Positions 29,160 to 41,085 are shown, numbered from the stretch's first letter. The stretch is 64,000 nt of DNA from Laspinema sp. D2d (GCF_025370755.1 NZ_JAMXFC010000008.1:146916-210915), one strand, 5' to 3'. Notes: generated from the letters alone by a model not told the origin. A program made the numbers and translations.

Positions 29160-30536
29160 TTACTCCGGCAGCATTTCCAAACAGAGTTGACGGAAATGAT
29201 CCCCGCGTTGCTCAAAGTTTTGATATTGATCAAAACTGGCACAAGCTGGAGATAGGAGGACTACCTGTGCCTCCAATTCTTCCGCTAATTCGGCCCCGCG
29301 AATGACCGCCCGTTCCATACCATAAACGATTTCATAGCGGGGATTTCCCACTTGTTCTAAGCGTTTGGCAAAGGCATCGGCAGCATCGCCAATCAGCAGC
29401 ACTTGGGCAACTTTCGCTTCGATGGTTTGTAACCACCCGGTATCATCCCCTTCTTTCGCTTCACCCCCGGCAATTAAAATCACTGGCGCAGCCACGGAGG
29501 CTAATCCCACTTGTGCCGCATCATAATTGGTGGCTTTACTATCATTAATAAAGTCAATGCTATGCCAAGTACGAATCAGTTCTAAGCGATGAGAAACACC
29601 AGGGAAGTTGGCAACCGCATCGGCGATCGCCGCTTTATCAATTCCCGCCAAGCGCGCCACACCCACTGCCATCAGCAGATTCGTGAGGTTATGTTCCCCG
29701 GGCATTTTCAAGGCATCAACGGGGACGACTGCCTCGCCCATTGCCACCGCCCAACCGTCTTCAATATAGACGCCTTTATCGGGATTTCCTAATAACTCAC
29801 TTTTACCTTTGATGCTCGTCCAGCAGGCATTCGGCCAGCGATCGCTTAAACTTTTTCTCAAGTAGGGGTCATCCCCATTTAATACTTTTTGCTGCGATCG
29901 CTCCAACAGAGATGCCTTAATATTAAAATAATTTTCTAACGTACCGTGACGGCTCAAATGATCCGGCGTAAAAGTCGTCCACACTCCAATTTGCGGCGCT
30001 ACGGTTTCGGATGCTTCGACTTGATAGCTACTAATTTCCGCAATCACCCAATCTGGGTACTCAGGGGTTGCCCGGTCCTCGTCAAATCCTTTTAACGCCA
30101 ACTCCGTCGCGGCATATCCAATATTGCCACAAGCCGGTGCATTGAGTCCGGCAGCCTGAAAAATTGCAGCAATTAAAGCGGTAGTCGTCGTTTTTCCATT
30201 GGTTCCCGTAATCCCCACCCAAGGACAAGCGTTGAGATTGCGCCACGCTAATTCCATTTCCCCCAGGGTTGTAATTCCCATCTGTCGCGCCTTCACCAAG
30301 GCGGGAAGATCCCAGGGAACCCCTGGACTGACAACCACCCAATCCAAAGACTTTTCCGGTTCAAAGGACTGATTAAGGTGTACCTGGATACCATCAGCAG
30401 CCAACAATTGTTGTTGTTGTCGCAAGGCATCATTGTCTGAGCGATCGCTCAAGGTGACATCCCATCCTTGCTTTTTTAATAACCGCGCTGCGGCAACCCC
30501 TGACCGTCCTAGTCCAATGATATGAGCCTTTGGCAT
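29160..30536 (-). CDS. murD: UDP-N-acetylmuramoyl-L-alanine--D-glutamate ligase
   Basis: MurD adds D-glutamate to UDP-MurNAc-L-Ala in the cytoplasmic stage of peptidoglycan synthesis. The 458-residue protein starts [16 protein letters not shown], the UMP-binding Rossmann part. It carries the ATP loop [14 protein letters not shown] and [15 protein letters not shown]. It also has [15 protein letters not shown] and the C-terminal [19 protein letters not shown], all standard Mur ligase signatures. It follows glyS on the same strand after 146 bases. No other division or cell-wall genes are adjacent. Confidence 0.96.
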   Translation of the reverse strand: MPKAHIIGLGRSGVAAARLLKKQGWDVTLSDRSDNDALRQQQQLLAADGIQVHLNQSFEPEKSLDWVVVSPGVPWDLPALVKARQMGITTLGEMELAWRNLNACPWVGITGTNGKTTTTALIAAIFQAAGLNAPACGNIGYAATELALKGFDEDRATPEYPDWVIAEISSYQVEASETVAPQIGVWTTFTPDHLSRHGTLENYFNIKASLLERSQQKVLNGDDPYLRKSLSDRWPNACWTSIKGKSELLGNPDKGVYIEDGWAVAMGEAVVPVDALKMPGEHNLTNLLMAVGVARLAGIDKAAIADAVANFPGVSHRLELIRTWHSIDFINDSKATNYDAAQVGLASVAAPVILIAGGEAKEGDDTGWLQTIEAKVAQVLLIGDAADAFAKRLEQVGNPRYEIVYGMERAVIRGAELAEELEAQVVLLSPACASFDQYQNFEQRGDHFRQLCLEMLPE

Positions 30537-30682
30537 ACTTTTATGGATCGTATTTTTTCAAAGTCTAACCTTCATCTTACCGTTTCTTGTTCTGTCTACA
30601 GGGGGTTTTCTCTGCAAAAAGATTTCCGGCAACAACCCGCAAAGGTTTAAACCCCTGCTGGCTGTTGCCACTGTTCCCGGTA

Positions 30683-32845
30683 CTATTGGGGCTTGACAAT
30701 CGGACCAAAATCCGCCAAAACCCGAGCGTGATTTCGCAGTAAACCGATGGAGTTGAGGCGATTGCGGCGGATTTCTGGATCGGGATCCATAACCAGTACG
30801 CTGTCCTCCCCATCAAAAAACTGGCTGACGACGGGGGTAATTTCTGCTAAGGCATCTACCAACTGCTGATAGTTGCGCTGCGATCGCGCTGCTTGGGTGG
30901 TGGGCATTAACCGGATTAAGGCATCATAAAACCCTTGTTCTGAGGATTTTTGGAACAATTCGGGTTTGAGCACTTGAGTTGGATCTAAAACCGTTGTCTC
31001 CAAATCCCCCTGTTTCGCCAATCTTGCGGACCGATTCACAGTTTCATAGATGGTATCCAAACTGCCATTCTTGCGGATGGATTGGAGGAATAAAGCGCGA
31101 TCGCGAACGTCCAAGACATCCTCTAAAGCCCGTTGGCTATATTCCGGGTCTTCTTCCCCCAAAACGGCATTCACCAAGTCATAATCAATGCCTCGTTCCT
31201 CTTGCAACAGGGTCCGAATCCGTTGTAAGAAAAACTCTTGTAATTGGGAGAGCAATTCTGGGGAAGTTTTCGGATGGCTGGCCGTAAACAAACCGGCTAT
31301 TTTCCCGAGTAATTCCCCTAAGTTTAAGGGTAAATTCGCCGTCCAAGTTAGATTAATCACCGCATTAGCCGCCCGTCGCAGGGCAAAGGGGTCCGATGAA
31401 CCCGTGGGAATCATGCCCAAGCCAAAAATACTGACTAACGTATCTAATTTGTCTGCTAATCCCACCACTTGACCCACCGGAGTTTCGGGTAATTTATCCC
31501 CCGCATTTCGGGGTAAATAATGTTCATAAATAGCGGTGGCGATGGCTTCCGATTCCCCACAGGCCCGGGCATATTTTTCTCCCATGACCCCTTGGAGTTC
31601 TGGGAATTCATAGACCATTTGGGTGACTAAATCGGCTTTACAGAGTAAAGTCGCCCGAGCAATTTCCTCTTTTTGTTCGCCCTGAATTTGCAATTGTTCC
31701 GTAATCAAAGCGGCGACCTGACAGAGGCGATCAACCTTCTGGCGCATTGAGCCTAAATCTTCCTGGAAGGTGACTTCTTCTAATTTGGGCAGGTAGGCTT
31801 CTAGGGGTTTAGCCCGGTCGGTTTCATAGAAAAATTGCCCATCGGCTAATCGGGCGCGAATGACTCGTTCATTGCCTAACCCAATCAGTTCAGATTTGGC
31901 CGGGTCACCGTTAGAAATGGTAATGAAATAAGGGAGAAGTTCGGGGGATTTACCGGAGGTTTCTGCGGATTTCAAGACGGGAAAGTACCGCTGATGGCTG
32001 ACCATGACTGTGGTAATCACTTCAGCGGGTAAAATGAGAAACTCTTCATCAAACTTACCTAAAACTGCCGTCGGCCATTCCACTAAATTGGTAACTTCTT
32101 GGAGTAAATCCGGGGAAATATCGGCAGTTCCTCCGACTTTTTCGGCTGCCGCTTTTACTTGGTCTTGAATAATAGCTTGACGGCGGTCCGGATCTACGGA
32201 AACAAACGCCTTTTCTAAGGATTTGACGTAATCGGCGGCGGTGGCAATTTCCACAGGTTGAGGATGTAAGACGCGATGACCCGAGGAAATGCGATCGCTG
32301 GTGAGACTTTCGGACCCGTTGTCCAGTTGAATCGGCAAAATATCCTGGTCAAATAGGGCCACCAACCAGCGCAAGGGGCGAGAAAACCTCATTTCTCCAT
32401 TCCCCCAGCGCATGAGGCGTTTGCCTTCGAGTTTGCTAATCCATTGCGGAATCAGTTCCTGGAGAATGTCGGTGGTGAGACGTCCGGTGATAGTTTTCCG
32501 CAGGAATACAAAATCCCCTTTATCCGTGGGGCGAATTTCCAACGCATCGAGTTCCACCCCTTGTTTTTTAGCAAATCCTTCCGCCGCTTTGGTAGGTTTG
32601 CCGTCTTTATAGGCAGCGGAGGCGGGAGGGCCTTTAATGTCTTCCTCGCGATCGTCTTGTTGAACCGGCAACCCTTCTATCACCACCGCTAACCGGCGAG
32701 GCGTGCCGTAAACATAAACTGCGTCATTTGTCAAGAACTGTTCAGCGAGGGAGTCGGGAATGCGCGATCGCCATTGGGTAATAGCGCTTTCGAGAAACCC
32801 TGCGGGTAATTCTTCTGTACCGACTTCTAATAGAAAGGTAGCCAT
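30683..32845 (-). CDS. glyS: glycine--tRNA ligase beta subunit
   Basis: The beta subunit of the bacterial alpha2-beta2 glycyl-tRNA synthetase handles tRNA recognition. At 720 residues it is of usual length. Typical segments are [16 protein letters not shown] at the N-terminus, [15 protein letters not shown], an HD-like middle region with [18 protein letters not shown], and a C-terminal anticodon-binding domain with [13 protein letters not shown]. The alpha subunit gene (glyQ) is not in the window, as commonly in cyanobacteria where the two are apart. ATG 32845 gives the canonical start. Confidence 0.96.
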   Translation of the reverse strand: MATFLLEVGTEELPAGFLESAITQWRSRIPDSLAEQFLTNDAVYVYGTPRRLAVVIEGLPVQQDDREEDIKGPPASAAYKDGKPTKAAEGFAKKQGVELDALEIRPTDKGDFVFLRKTITGRLTTDILQELIPQWISKLEGKRLMRWGNGEMRFSRPLRWLVALFDQDILPIQLDNGSESLTSDRISSGHRVLHPQPVEIATAADYVKSLEKAFVSVDPDRRQAIIQDQVKAAAEKVGGTADISPDLLQEVTNLVEWPTAVLGKFDEEFLILPAEVITTVMVSHQRYFPVLKSAETSGKSPELLPYFITISNGDPAKSELIGLGNERVIRARLADGQFFYETDRAKPLEAYLPKLEEVTFQEDLGSMRQKVDRLCQVAALITEQLQIQGEQKEEIARATLLCKADLVTQMVYEFPELQGVMGEKYARACGESEAIATAIYEHYLPRNAGDKLPETPVGQVVGLADKLDTLVSIFGLGMIPTGSSDPFALRRAANAVINLTWTANLPLNLGELLGKIAGLFTASHPKTSPELLSQLQEFFLQRIRTLLQEERGIDYDLVNAVLGEEDPEYSQRALEDVLDVRDRALFLQSIRKNGSLDTIYETVNRSARLAKQGDLETTVLDPTQVLKPELFQKSSEQGFYDALIRLMPTTQAARSQRNYQQLVDALAEITPVVSQFFDGEDSVLVMDPDPEIRRNRLNSIGLLRNHARVLADFGPIVKPQ

Positions 32846-33205
32846 ATCGGATCGTACTCTAAAGGACTAGAGGTCACTTGTGCCTTCCAACTGAAGCCAA
32901 CAGCCAACCCCATTCAACAACTCTTTCTAAGAATACGCCAAGAAAGCCCCTGGATTCTACCCACCCCTCCCACTCTAGGCCGGAACCCCCCGAAACGGGA
33001 TATTTGCGTGAAATACTGAGAAATTCAGGTTTTTTTTGGCCCCAATCTTGGGAGTGAAAATGTTATTGTAGAACAGATTATCCCAACCGTAGCGATTTTT
33101 AAACCCAGTCCGAGATTCTCAAAGCTCAAAGTTTTTAAAACAGCAGTAATCACCCGGGGTTTTTTAAGCGCGAATCCGGTTAAATTAGAAAAGACAAATG
33201 GTTGT
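32846..33205. other. divergent intergenic region between glyS and a histidine kinase
   Basis: These 360 bases hold no supported gene. They should carry two divergent promoters. I see no convincing operator or RNA structure. Confidence 0.5.
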
Positions 33206-35230
33206 ATGGCGGTTCATTTGAAAGATGTTGGAGAAGTTAAAAATACCCTATTGGGAATCCGGACTTACCTTCCGGTGGGATTAACTTTACTCGTGGGTTT
33301 GTCACTGTCGGCGATCGCTGCTACGGGCGTGTATGAATGGGAACGAAGATCCGCCCAAGACAACTTAGCCCAACGCCGGGAAACCGTGACTGTCACCTTA
33401 AAAAGTGATATCGAGGAATATCTTCAAGTGACCCGATCGCTGGGCGCATTATATGATATTTCCGGCCCGGTGACTGAAGAAAATTTTCAGCGGTTTTCCC
33501 AATCTTTTTTGGAGAATTACCCCGGAATTTTTGGGATGGCATGGATAGAAAAAGTACCTAGGTTACAACGGAGGGCTTTTGAGGAAAAAATGCAAGCCCA
33601 AGGGAAAGAAAATTACCAGATTCGCGATCGCGCCCCTGATGGCAACTTAGTCCCGGCTGGCGATCGCCTAGAATATTTTCCCATTATCTATGGACAGCCC
33701 AGCAGTCGCTATCAAGGAGATCTATTGGGACTGGATCCTAGTTATGACCCCAAGGTTAAGGCTGCAATCACCCAGGGAAAAAATCAGGGAGAAATCGTAC
33801 TAACGGAACGATTTAAGTTAGCCGATGGCAAGACTTATGGGGTAGCAATGTTTCGCCCGGTTTATGAAGGGGGCGATCGGCCCGAGGGCATCTTTGATCG
33901 CCGCAATGCCTTTAGGGGAATGACTTACACAGTCTATAGTCTCTCCAATTTGTTAGAAAAGTCCCTGGGCGGATTAAACCTCAATCACCTAGATTTTTAC
34001 TTAATTGACCGGGCAGGGGAACCTCATAATCAAGTCCTCATCTTTTATGACTCTAGCACCCATCGATTTATTGCTGATACCCGTCTGAAACCCCCCGAAC
34101 CCATCTCTCGGGAGTCTTTGTGCTACAAAAATCCTAACCTTTGTACCCAGACCCTTCAGATTGCCGATCGCCAATGGACTCTATTACTTCGTCCTACCTC
34201 CACCTTTGAAGGCTTCATGGAGAGCACCATTGCCACCCTGACGATCGGCTTGTTACTCACAGGTATTATCGCCATTTATTTAGGACTCTCTATCCGCCGA
34301 ACTACGGACTTAGAAGCCGCGATGCAAAAATTGCAAACCACCCAAGGGCAACTGATTCAAGCGGAGAAAATGTCCTCTATTGGTCAATTAGTAGCCGGAG
34401 TGGCCCATGAAATAAATAACCCCGTGAGTTTTATCTACGGCAATGTTAATCATGCCGATGAATATGTAAAAGACTTACTGTTATTGCTGGATCTCTATCA
34501 ACAACATTATCCTGAACCCGTAGCAGAAATTCAACAAGAAGCCGAAGCCATCGACGTAGATTTTCTGATAGAAGATTTACCCAAAACCATCAAATCCATG
34601 ATGGTCGGGGCAGAACGAATTCAAAATATCGTCTTGAGCTTGCGAAATTTTTCCCGCACCGATGAAGCCGAAATCAAGGCCGTAGACATTCATCAAGGGC
34701 TGAATAGTACCTTAATGATTTTGCAACATCGCCTGAAAGCCACCGCCGGACATCAGGCCATTCAGGTGGTCAAAAAATACGGGAATTTACCCTTAGTAGA
34801 GTGCTATCCGGGACAACTGAATCAGGTCTTTATGAATCTTCTAGCTAATGCAATTGATGCGTTAGAAGACACCCTGGCTCAAACCTCTTCCAAAGACTAT
34901 ATCCCTACCCTCACCCTCTGTACCGAAGTCTTGCAAAAAAGTCCAAAGGAAACCTCCACTGAGGGGGCAGCGGTCAACCCCGAGTTCATCGTGATTTGGA
35001 TTGAGGATAATGGAGCGGGAATTCCTCCAGAGATTATCCCCAATATTTTCAATCCATTTTTTACGACTAAACCCATTGGTAAAGGAACCGGATTAGGGCT
35101 TTCAATTAGCTACCAAATTATTGTTGAAAAACATTTAGGCAAGTTAAACTGTTTTTCAAAACTGGGAAAAGGAACCGAATTCCAGATTCAACTTCCGGTG
35201 AGTCAAACTGGGCAAACCAACCCGTCATAA
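33206..35230 (+). CDS. CHASE-domain sensor histidine kinase
   Basis: The protein has 674 residues. TM1 (about 19-42) and TM2 (about 345-366) enclose an extracytoplasmic CHASE domain with [16 protein letters not shown] and [13 protein letters not shown] ligands are often small molecules. A short coiled coil leads to a HisKA domain with the phospho-accepting His near residue 401 ([13 protein letters not shown]), the long-loop type common in cyanobacteria. The ATPase domain has [18 protein letters not shown] and GTGLGLSIS. No response regulator is adjacent, so it is an orphan kinase. ATG 33206 is the start in this frame. Confidence 0.93.
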   Translation: MAVHLKDVGEVKNTLLGIRTYLPVGLTLLVGLSLSAIAATGVYEWERRSAQDNLAQRRETVTVTLKSDIEEYLQVTRSLGALYDISGPVTEENFQRFSQSFLENYPGIFGMAWIEKVPRLQRRAFEEKMQAQGKENYQIRDRAPDGNLVPAGDRLEYFPIIYGQPSSRYQGDLLGLDPSYDPKVKAAITQGKNQGEIVLTERFKLADGKTYGVAMFRPVYEGGDRPEGIFDRRNAFRGMTYTVYSLSNLLEKSLGGLNLNHLDFYLIDRAGEPHNQVLIFYDSSTHRFIADTRLKPPEPISRESLCYKNPNLCTQTLQIADRQWTLLLRPTSTFEGFMESTIATLTIGLLLTGIIAIYLGLSIRRTTDLEAAMQKLQTTQGQLIQAEKMSSIGQLVAGVAHEINNPVSFIYGNVNHADEYVKDLLLLLDLYQQHYPEPVAEIQQEAEAIDVDFLIEDLPKTIKSMMVGAERIQNIVLSLRNFSRTDEAEIKAVDIHQGLNSTLMILQHRLKATAGHQAIQVVKKYGNLPLVECYPGQLNQVFMNLLANAIDALEDTLAQTSSKDYIPTLTLCTEVLQKSPKETSTEGAAVNPEFIVIWIEDNGAGIPPEIIPNIFNPFFTTKPIGKGTGLGLSISYQIIVEKHLGKLNCFSKLGKGTEFQIQLPVSQTGQTNPS

Positions 35231-35270
35231 CCCAGAGCGATCGCCCCGTTGTCATCACCGAACCCAGGGA

Positions 35271-36176
35271 TTAGGGATTGCGCGATCGCTCTAACAGTCG
35301 TTCCGCATTCATCGCCCGTTCCGCATTGCCCTCCAAAGTATAAAGGTCTCGGGCATATTCCAACACCCGTTGAGCCTCGGTAAAATTCCCCTGACGCATA
35401 AAAACCAACCCCGCCCCATAATAGGCATTGGCATAATTGGCATTCCCTTCAGCCGCCCGCCGAAATGAATCTAAAGCTCCATTCAAATCCCCTTGATTGT
35501 ACGCAATAAACCCCAGATGATAATGAGCCGCAGCATGAGTCGGAGTAATCCCGACAGCCCGGTTAAACGCCGATTTAGCCGCCTCCAGTTGCCCTTGTTC
35601 GAGATAGACCAATCCCAGATGATAGGGGGGTTCGGGGGTCGTTGGACTATACTGCATCGCCTGTTGAAACGAAGCCGCTGCCGCATCCCATAACTGCTGT
35701 TTCTCCAGGACCAGACCCAAATTATAATGAGCCAAGCCCATTTGAGGATCCAAGGCGATCGCCCGTTGTAAATAATCCCGGGCGCGATCGAGATTATTCC
35801 CCTCAATCAGGGCTGCCCCCAAATTGGCAAAAGCCAAGGTAAAGCTAGGATCGGCTTGAGTCGCTTGGTAAAACGAATCCGCCGCCCCTTGTAATTCTCC
35901 AGATTGCCGTAGAGCCAAGCCCAGATTATAATGGGCTACAGCTAGGGTCGGGTCTAGTTGAGCCGCTTGCCGAAACGCGGCGATCGCCTCAGATACCTTA
36001 CCCGCTTGAATCGACCCCAGTCCCCGGTTGACCCAATCCAGGGCTGCTTGGGAATTCCCCTGGGCGGCAGCGCGCATCCCGGGCATCCCATCCCATGACA
36101 TCCACAGCAACGGCAGCATCCAAATCCCCAGCGTCACGCCCACGATTCCTGACCATTTGTTCCGTTGTAATTGCAT
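35271..36176 (-). CDS. membrane-anchored or secreted TPR protein
   Basis: The protein has 301 residues. A signal or anchor segment (about 10-28) precedes about seven consecutive tetratricopeptide repeats (residues about 44-285). Each shows the AHYNLGLAL-type helix A and AFRQAAQLDP-type helix B. The repeats are similar to one another and regular in spacing. Such proteins scaffold complexes; the partner is unknown. The gene is convergent with the histidine kinase (40 bases apart) and divergent from the EF-G paralogue across a 572-base region. Confidence 0.9.
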   Translation of the reverse strand: MQLQRNKWSGIVGVTLGIWMLPLLWMSWDGMPGMRAAAQGNSQAALDWVNRGLGSIQAGKVSEAIAAFRQAAQLDPTLAVAHYNLGLALRQSGELQGAADSFYQATQADPSFTLAFANLGAALIEGNNLDRARDYLQRAIALDPQMGLAHYNLGLVLEKQQLWDAAAASFQQAMQYSPTTPEPPYHLGLVYLEQGQLEAAKSAFNRAVGITPTHAAAHYHLGFIAYNQGDLNGALDSFRRAAEGNANYANAYYGAGLVFMRQGNFTEAQRVLEYARDLYTLEGNAERAMNAERLLERSRNP

Positions 36177-36748
36177 CGCCCCTCCTGGTTGCGAGTCGAT
36201 GTGGTTTAACCTGGTTTTACCCTAAAATCCCTGCCTCTGACTAGAGTCCGTCAGAAGGTGATCCGTCAAAATTTATGGGCAACGATACACGAGAGTTCTT
36301 AAACCGCCCCAATCACACGCCACAAGTTCCACTGAAGCGGATTCCCGATTAACTTAAAAGATCACCAAGCCGGGATTCTTCACAGAATCTAGGCTAATCC
36401 GTCCCAAATCCGAGCCAAAAACTCAGTTTTCCCGGTTACGGGATCGACATTGGAACCCCGGCGATCGCCCCTTGCACCCAACCGTCACCGGCACAAAAAT
36501 TTTCAACGGATGACACTTCTTAACAGTCAAAACAAAGGATTAACCTTAGAAAAATAAGTCCTTCAATCGGTAATTCCTGGGTCCAAAAATACGGTACTCT
36601 AAAATACATCAAGACCCATACGAGAAGTGCTGATGTTGATTGCCGTCTTTCCAATAGAGTCAGGATAAGGATTTTACTTTAAATAGACCATCCTCTTGGC
36701 ACGCTTAAATTTTTTTAATCTTTACTAACTAACTCACGGGAGTGAATC
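36177..36748. other. long divergent intergenic region upstream of the EF-G paralogue
   Basis: These 572 bases hold no supported gene or RNA. They should contain the promoters of the divergent TPR gene and the EF-G paralogue. A good ribosome-binding site (GGGAGTG, ending eight bases before ATG 36749) is visible. Confidence 0.5.
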
Positions 36749-38797
36749 ATGACCGAAAAAGTTGTCTCTGGCGTGCGAAACGTCGCTATTGTCGGCCCAT
36801 ATCTGAGTGGAAAAACCACCTTACTCGAAAGCCTGTTGTTTGTAACGGGTGCAATTACTAGGAAAGGGAACGTCAAAGAAGGTACAACCGTTAGCGATAG
36901 TTCCACCGAAGCCCGCGATCGCCAAATGAGTGTTGAGGTATCCTCCGCCACCACCGAATACCATGATGTCCGCTTCACCTTCTTAGACTGCCCCGGGTCC
37001 GTAGAATTTATCCAAGAAACCTACAACGCCCTCAAAGGCGCGGGTGCTGCCGTCGTCGTTTGCGAACCCGAAGTCAGCCGAGTCCTCACCTTAGCCCCCT
37101 TATTTAAGTTCTTAGATGACTGGGAAATCCCCCACCTCGTCTTTGTCAACAAAATGGACCGCGCCAAAGATAGCTTTATGGACGTTCTCCACGCCCTCAA
37201 AGCCGTCTCTACCCGGCCCTTAGTCCCCCATCAATATCCCATCCTCAAAGGCTCAGACCCCGTTGGGTTTATCGATCTCGTCACCGAACAAGCCTATCAC
37301 TACCACGGTGGCAGCGACCCCGAACCCGTCCCTATCCCCGAGGAACTCAAACAAGAAGAACATGAAGCGCGTCAAGAAATGTTAGAAGAATTGGCTAACT
37401 TTGACGATCACCTTCTTGAAGAACTCCTCGAAGAAATCGAACCCTCCCAAGATGAAATCATCGCTAACCTCAAAATGGAATTAGGGGCTGATTTAATCGT
37501 TCCTGTTTTTATGGGCCTTGCCGATTCAGATTATGGCGTCAGACCCTTGCTGGATGCCCTAATTCGGGAAGCGCCAGAACCCGCCACTACCGCCGATCGC
37601 CGGGGCATCCCCCTTCATGCTGGCGCACCCTTAGCCCAAGTCATTAAAACTTACTACACCCCCCAAGGAGGCAAGCTGTCCCTCGTGCGAGTGTGGAAAG
37701 GTGAAATCACCGATAGTATGACCCTCAACGGTGTCCGGATTGGGGGAATGTATCGGATGAAGGGACAGCAAACCGAAACCATTCAGAAGGCCGTTGAGGG
37801 CGATATTGTAGCCCTGTCGCGCATGGAAGGGATTCAGACGGGAGATACCCTCACCACCGGGGAAGGCAAGCTTAAATCGGAATTACCCAAAGCGGAACAA
37901 CTGCCCCCAGTTTTTGCCCTGGCGATCGCCCCGGAACGGCGCAGCGACGAAGTGAAAATCAGCGCCGCCTTGACCAAACTCCTGGAAGAAGACCCCGCCC
38001 TCGCCTGGGAACAAAATCCCGATACCCACGAGATTATCCTCTGGGGTCAAGGGGAAATTCACATCAAAGTTACCTTGGATCGCTTGCGGCGGAAGTACAA
38101 CCTGCCGATGGTGACCCAAGTTCCCCATGTCCCCTACAAGGAAACCATTCGCAAAGCAGCGCCCCGAGTACATGGTCGCTACAAGCACCAAAGTGGGGGT
38201 CACGGGCAATTTGGGGATGTTTACCTGGAAATCAAGCCCCTGCCTCGGGGGGAAGGGTATAGCTTCAACGATAAAATCGTCGGCGGCGTCGTGCCCAAAC
38301 AGTATATTCCTGGCGTAGAAATGGGGGTGCGTGAGTACCTGAATCAAGGACCCTTGGGATTCCCGGTGGTCGATATTGCCGTTACCCTCACCGATGGGTC
38401 CTATCACTCCGTGGATAGTTCAGAACAGTCCTTTAAACAGGCGGCCCGGTTGGCAATGCAAGAGGGGTTAGCCCAATGTGAACCCACCTTGCTGGAGCCG
38501 ATCGCCTCCGTAGAGATTTGTGCACCGACGGACTTTACCTCGAATATGATGCAACTGATCAGCGGACGACGGGGCCAAATTTTAGGCTATGAACCCCTCG
38601 AAAACTGGAAATCATGGGATAAGGTCTTGGCCTATTTACCCCAAGCAGAAATGCAGGATTTGATTGTGGAGTTGCGATCGCTGACAATGGGTGTCGGGTT
38701 CTTCCGCTGGAAGTTCGATCATCTCCAAGAAGTCCCTGATAAAATTACCGATCGCCTCTTAGCCGCCGCCGCTAATAGCAACGGAAATTCTAAATAA
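36749..38797 (+). CDS. elongation factor G paralogue (non-canonical GTPase motifs)
   Basis: The protein has 682 residues with the EF-G domain order G-II-III-IV-V and domain IV signature KHQSGGHGQFGDVY. The G1 loop is GPYLSGKTTL rather than AHIDAGKTT. Switch I has RQMSVEVS in place of the usual RGITI. G3 is DCPGS (residues 80-84) instead of DTPGH, so the His that normally activates water is Ser. G4 NKMDR is intact. It belongs with the additional EF-G-like proteins found beside true EF-G in cyanobacteria and others. It is probably not the housekeeping elongation factor. A strong terminator follows. Confidence 0.9.
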   Translation: MTEKVVSGVRNVAIVGPYLSGKTTLLESLLFVTGAITRKGNVKEGTTVSDSSTEARDRQMSVEVSSATTEYHDVRFTFLDCPGSVEFIQETYNALKGAGAAVVVCEPEVSRVLTLAPLFKFLDDWEIPHLVFVNKMDRAKDSFMDVLHALKAVSTRPLVPHQYPILKGSDPVGFIDLVTEQAYHYHGGSDPEPVPIPEELKQEEHEARQEMLEELANFDDHLLEELLEEIEPSQDEIIANLKMELGADLIVPVFMGLADSDYGVRPLLDALIREAPEPATTADRRGIPLHAGAPLAQVIKTYYTPQGGKLSLVRVWKGEITDSMTLNGVRIGGMYRMKGQQTETIQKAVEGDIVALSRMEGIQTGDTLTTGEGKLKSELPKAEQLPPVFALAIAPERRSDEVKISAALTKLLEEDPALAWEQNPDTHEIILWGQGEIHIKVTLDRLRRKYNLPMVTQVPHVPYKETIRKAAPRVHGRYKHQSGGHGQFGDVYLEIKPLPRGEGYSFNDKIVGGVVPKQYIPGVEMGVREYLNQGPLGFPVVDIAVTLTDGSYHSVDSSEQSFKQAARLAMQEGLAQCEPTLLEPIASVEICAPTDFTSNMMQLISGRRGQILGYEPLENWKSWDKVLAYLPQAEMQDLIVELRSLTMGVGFFRWKFDHLQEVPDKITDRLLAAAANSNGNSK

Positions 38798-38812
38798 TCG
38801 ATGAATTCCAAG

Positions 38813-38858
38813 CAGGCAAAAGGTTCGAGTTTTTCCTCGATCTTTTGCCTGTTTTTTT
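38813..38858 (+). terminator. rho-independent terminator of the EF-G paralogue
   Basis: A stem of CAGGCAAAAG with CTTTTGCCTG, extended by an inner CGAG/CTCG pair, is followed by seven consecutive T. It starts 16 bases after the stop codon. Confidence 0.9.
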
Positions 38859-39303
38859 GTCTTCCGGGTCCTGTTACTACAATTGGCTCCCCTCAAAATC
38901 CTCGTTCTTTCTTATTCTCAACTCCTCATCCATCATTTTAACCCCCAGTCGTTTTATAAGCCTTCAATAGCTGCAAATCCCCTTATCAGTTTTTGAAAAG
39001 CGTGATAAAATCAGAAGTGTCAAGACAGTAAATCCGATTTTTTGATCTCGGGAGTTAGTTCGTTCAAATTCGGGGAAAACTTCTACTAATTGTTGAAGGT
39101 TCCGGCAGTTTATAGCAGTTTGCGGGTAACGGGTCTGCTTAACAAAACTTAAAATCCCTGGTTTAGGAGAAAGTCAGGGTTACAGACTGAATGGAGGCAC
39201 CTCATTTCCATTAAAATTGCTATTTAGGGATAACAACCAAACAACGGATTAAGTTTTGAATTAACATCTAACACGCTTTAAAAATAGCACGAGAGGATTT
39301 TCA
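38859..39303. other. intergenic leader upstream of the first chemoreceptor
   Basis: About 445 bases without a supported gene. They should contain the promoter of the receptor gene. The ribosome-binding site AGAGGA ends eight bases before ATG 39304. Confidence 0.5.
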
Positions 39304-40629
39304 ATGTTATTTAATTTAAAGTTAAAAGCCAGAATTTTATTAGGGTATTCCATCCCTTTAATATTTTCCCTCACTTCCGCTGGGGTAGTTTTTTTCAGTA
39401 GCAAGCAAGTTCAGCAGGAAGTCAAAAACTCAGAAGAGGGGGCAGCGATAGTCCGAGAGTCTGACCGTCTGGCTTTACGTTTAATGTCCATCCAACGATC
39501 TGCAAGAGGCTATATTATTGATCGGGAAGAAATTATTCCTAAAGCCATTGAAACTGACCTAGAACATCTACAGCACTCGATCACTTTTTTACAAAGTCAT
39601 GTACAAGACCCCGAACAAAAAGTTAGATTAGAGCGAATTTTAGAACTGACTAAAAGAACCCTTGACTTGAATAAAAATCTGATTAATTTAGTCCAAAAAA
39701 ACCAAGTTCAAGACGCGATCAAAGCTTATGTATCCCCGGAACGAGAACAATTGAATCGGGAACTAGAAGCGCTCCTACAGGAGTTGAACGACCGGGAAGA
39801 TGAGCTTCAGAAGGAAAAAAGCGATCGCACCAATAACGTCCTAAATTTATTGAGTGTTGTCGTGTTACTGAGTACCGGCATCACGGCGATCGTGGCTTGG
39901 GGATTAGGATGGGCGATCGCCAGTCGGATTACTGACACCCTCAGCGACACCACCAACACCATCGCCTCCTCCTCCACGGAAATCGCCGCAATGACCGAAC
40001 AACAAGAGCGCGTTGCCAACCAACAAGCCAGTGCAGTTCATGAAACCTGTACCACAATGGAACAACTGGGCCTCTCCTCTCAGGAGTCCTCCGAACGCGC
40101 CGAAGCTACCACCATTCAAGTTGAACAAATTGCCAATCAAATTTTGCATCTGAGTGAGCAAGTCAACCAGATCGACAAAATTGCTGGATTAGTCAGCGAT
40201 ATCGCCAATCAAACCAATATGTTAGCCCTGAATGCTGCCGTAGAAGCAGTCCGGGCCGGAGAGCAAGGCAAAGGCTTTGGCGTCGTCGCCTCGGAAATTC
40301 GTAAACTGGCCGATCGCAGCAAACAATCCGCTGAGAAGATTAGCGACCTCGTAACCGATATTGAACGGGCGACCAATTCAGCCGTGATGGTCACCAGAGA
40401 CGGAACTCGCAGCGTAGAAAGCGTGGTTTCTGCGGTCAATCATATCGCCGTCAACGCCCAACAAATTTCCTTGAGTGCCAAACAACAAGCCCTGGCGATC
40501 CAACAAACCTTGGATGCCATGAGCAGTCTAACTCAAAGTGCCCAAGAAACCGCCAGCGGGATTGCCCAAACTAAAATCAGCATTCAACAACTCAATCACG
40601 TCGCCCTCAAGTTACAACGCGAAATTTAG
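39304..40629 (+). CDS. methyl-accepting chemotaxis protein, CHASE3-type sensor, no HAMP
   Basis: The protein has 441 residues. TM1 (about 11-31) and TM2 (about 178-204) flank a four-helix CHASE3-like sensor with the [12 protein letters not shown] motif near the membrane. The cytoplasmic part starts directly as the signalling coiled coil, without HAMP. The tip reads [37 protein letters not shown], given here to mark the hairpin. The EAVRAGE variant differs from the EAARAGE of the minus-strand receptors. It probably signals to the hybrid CheA encoded at 43623, with the second receptor in between. ATG 39304 is well placed. Confidence 0.93.
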   Translation: MLFNLKLKARILLGYSIPLIFSLTSAGVVFFSSKQVQQEVKNSEEGAAIVRESDRLALRLMSIQRSARGYIIDREEIIPKAIETDLEHLQHSITFLQSHVQDPEQKVRLERILELTKRTLDLNKNLINLVQKNQVQDAIKAYVSPEREQLNRELEALLQELNDREDELQKEKSDRTNNVLNLLSVVVLLSTGITAIVAWGLGWAIASRITDTLSDTTNTIASSSTEIAAMTEQQERVANQQASAVHETCTTMEQLGLSSQESSERAEATTIQVEQIANQILHLSEQVNQIDKIAGLVSDIANQTNMLALNAAVEAVRAGEQGKGFGVVASEIRKLADRSKQSAEKISDLVTDIERATNSAVMVTRDGTRSVESVVSAVNHIAVNAQQISLSAKQQALAIQQTLDAMSSLTQSAQETASGIAQTKISIQQLNHVALKLQREI

Positions 40630-40805
40630 GGGTCTATATTTAATAAACCGCTCCAGGACTGACGCAGATTTTGAGAATCCACCCTAAATGTAGAGCCATC
40701 CTTTGCGAATCGCCTCTACATTTAGGGTTCACTTTCCAGATAGCATCAGACTTGCTCAGGCTTTGATTTGAGGAACACTCCCCCCAGTTCCCCGATCTCC
40801 GGGGA

Positions 40806-41085
40806 GAGTTTGAGAATTCTGCAAGAAGTCTATTAGACTTCTTCCAAAAATCCGGATTGCTCCCCCTCCCGTCCCCCTTAGATCCCCCTCCCGTCCCCCT
40901 TAAGAAGGGGGAAGCCAGAGGAATGAATGTTGATTTCACGGGGGAAGCCAGCGGAATGAATGTTGATTTCACGGGGGAAGCCAGAGAAATAAATATTAGA
41001 CTTCTTGCCCAATTCTCTTAGGCCCCCCTTCTTAAGGGGGGTTGGGGGGATCTATCCGGTATTCTGCAAGAAGTCTAATGAAGGT
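40806..41085. repeat. 33-bp tandem repeat cluster with flanking inverted repeats
   Basis: Between the two receptors lie almost three 33-base units (CGGGGGAAGCCAGAGGAATG plus 13 bases) at about 40908-41000, next to C-rich CCCCCTCCCGT units. The block is bounded by related sequences: a 21-base palindrome AAGAAGTCTA-T-TAGACTTCTT at 40823-40843, its inverse half near 40992, and GCAAGAAGTCTA near 41067. Small reading frames running through it are repeat artefacts. The same family recurs near 55790 and 61730. Confidence 0.8.

Noticed and set aside
40640..40972. 110-codon minus-strand frame with KSTFIPLASP repeats
   Set aside because: It is a translation through the 33-bp tandem repeat and adjoining C-rich units; no family match and no ribosome-binding site.
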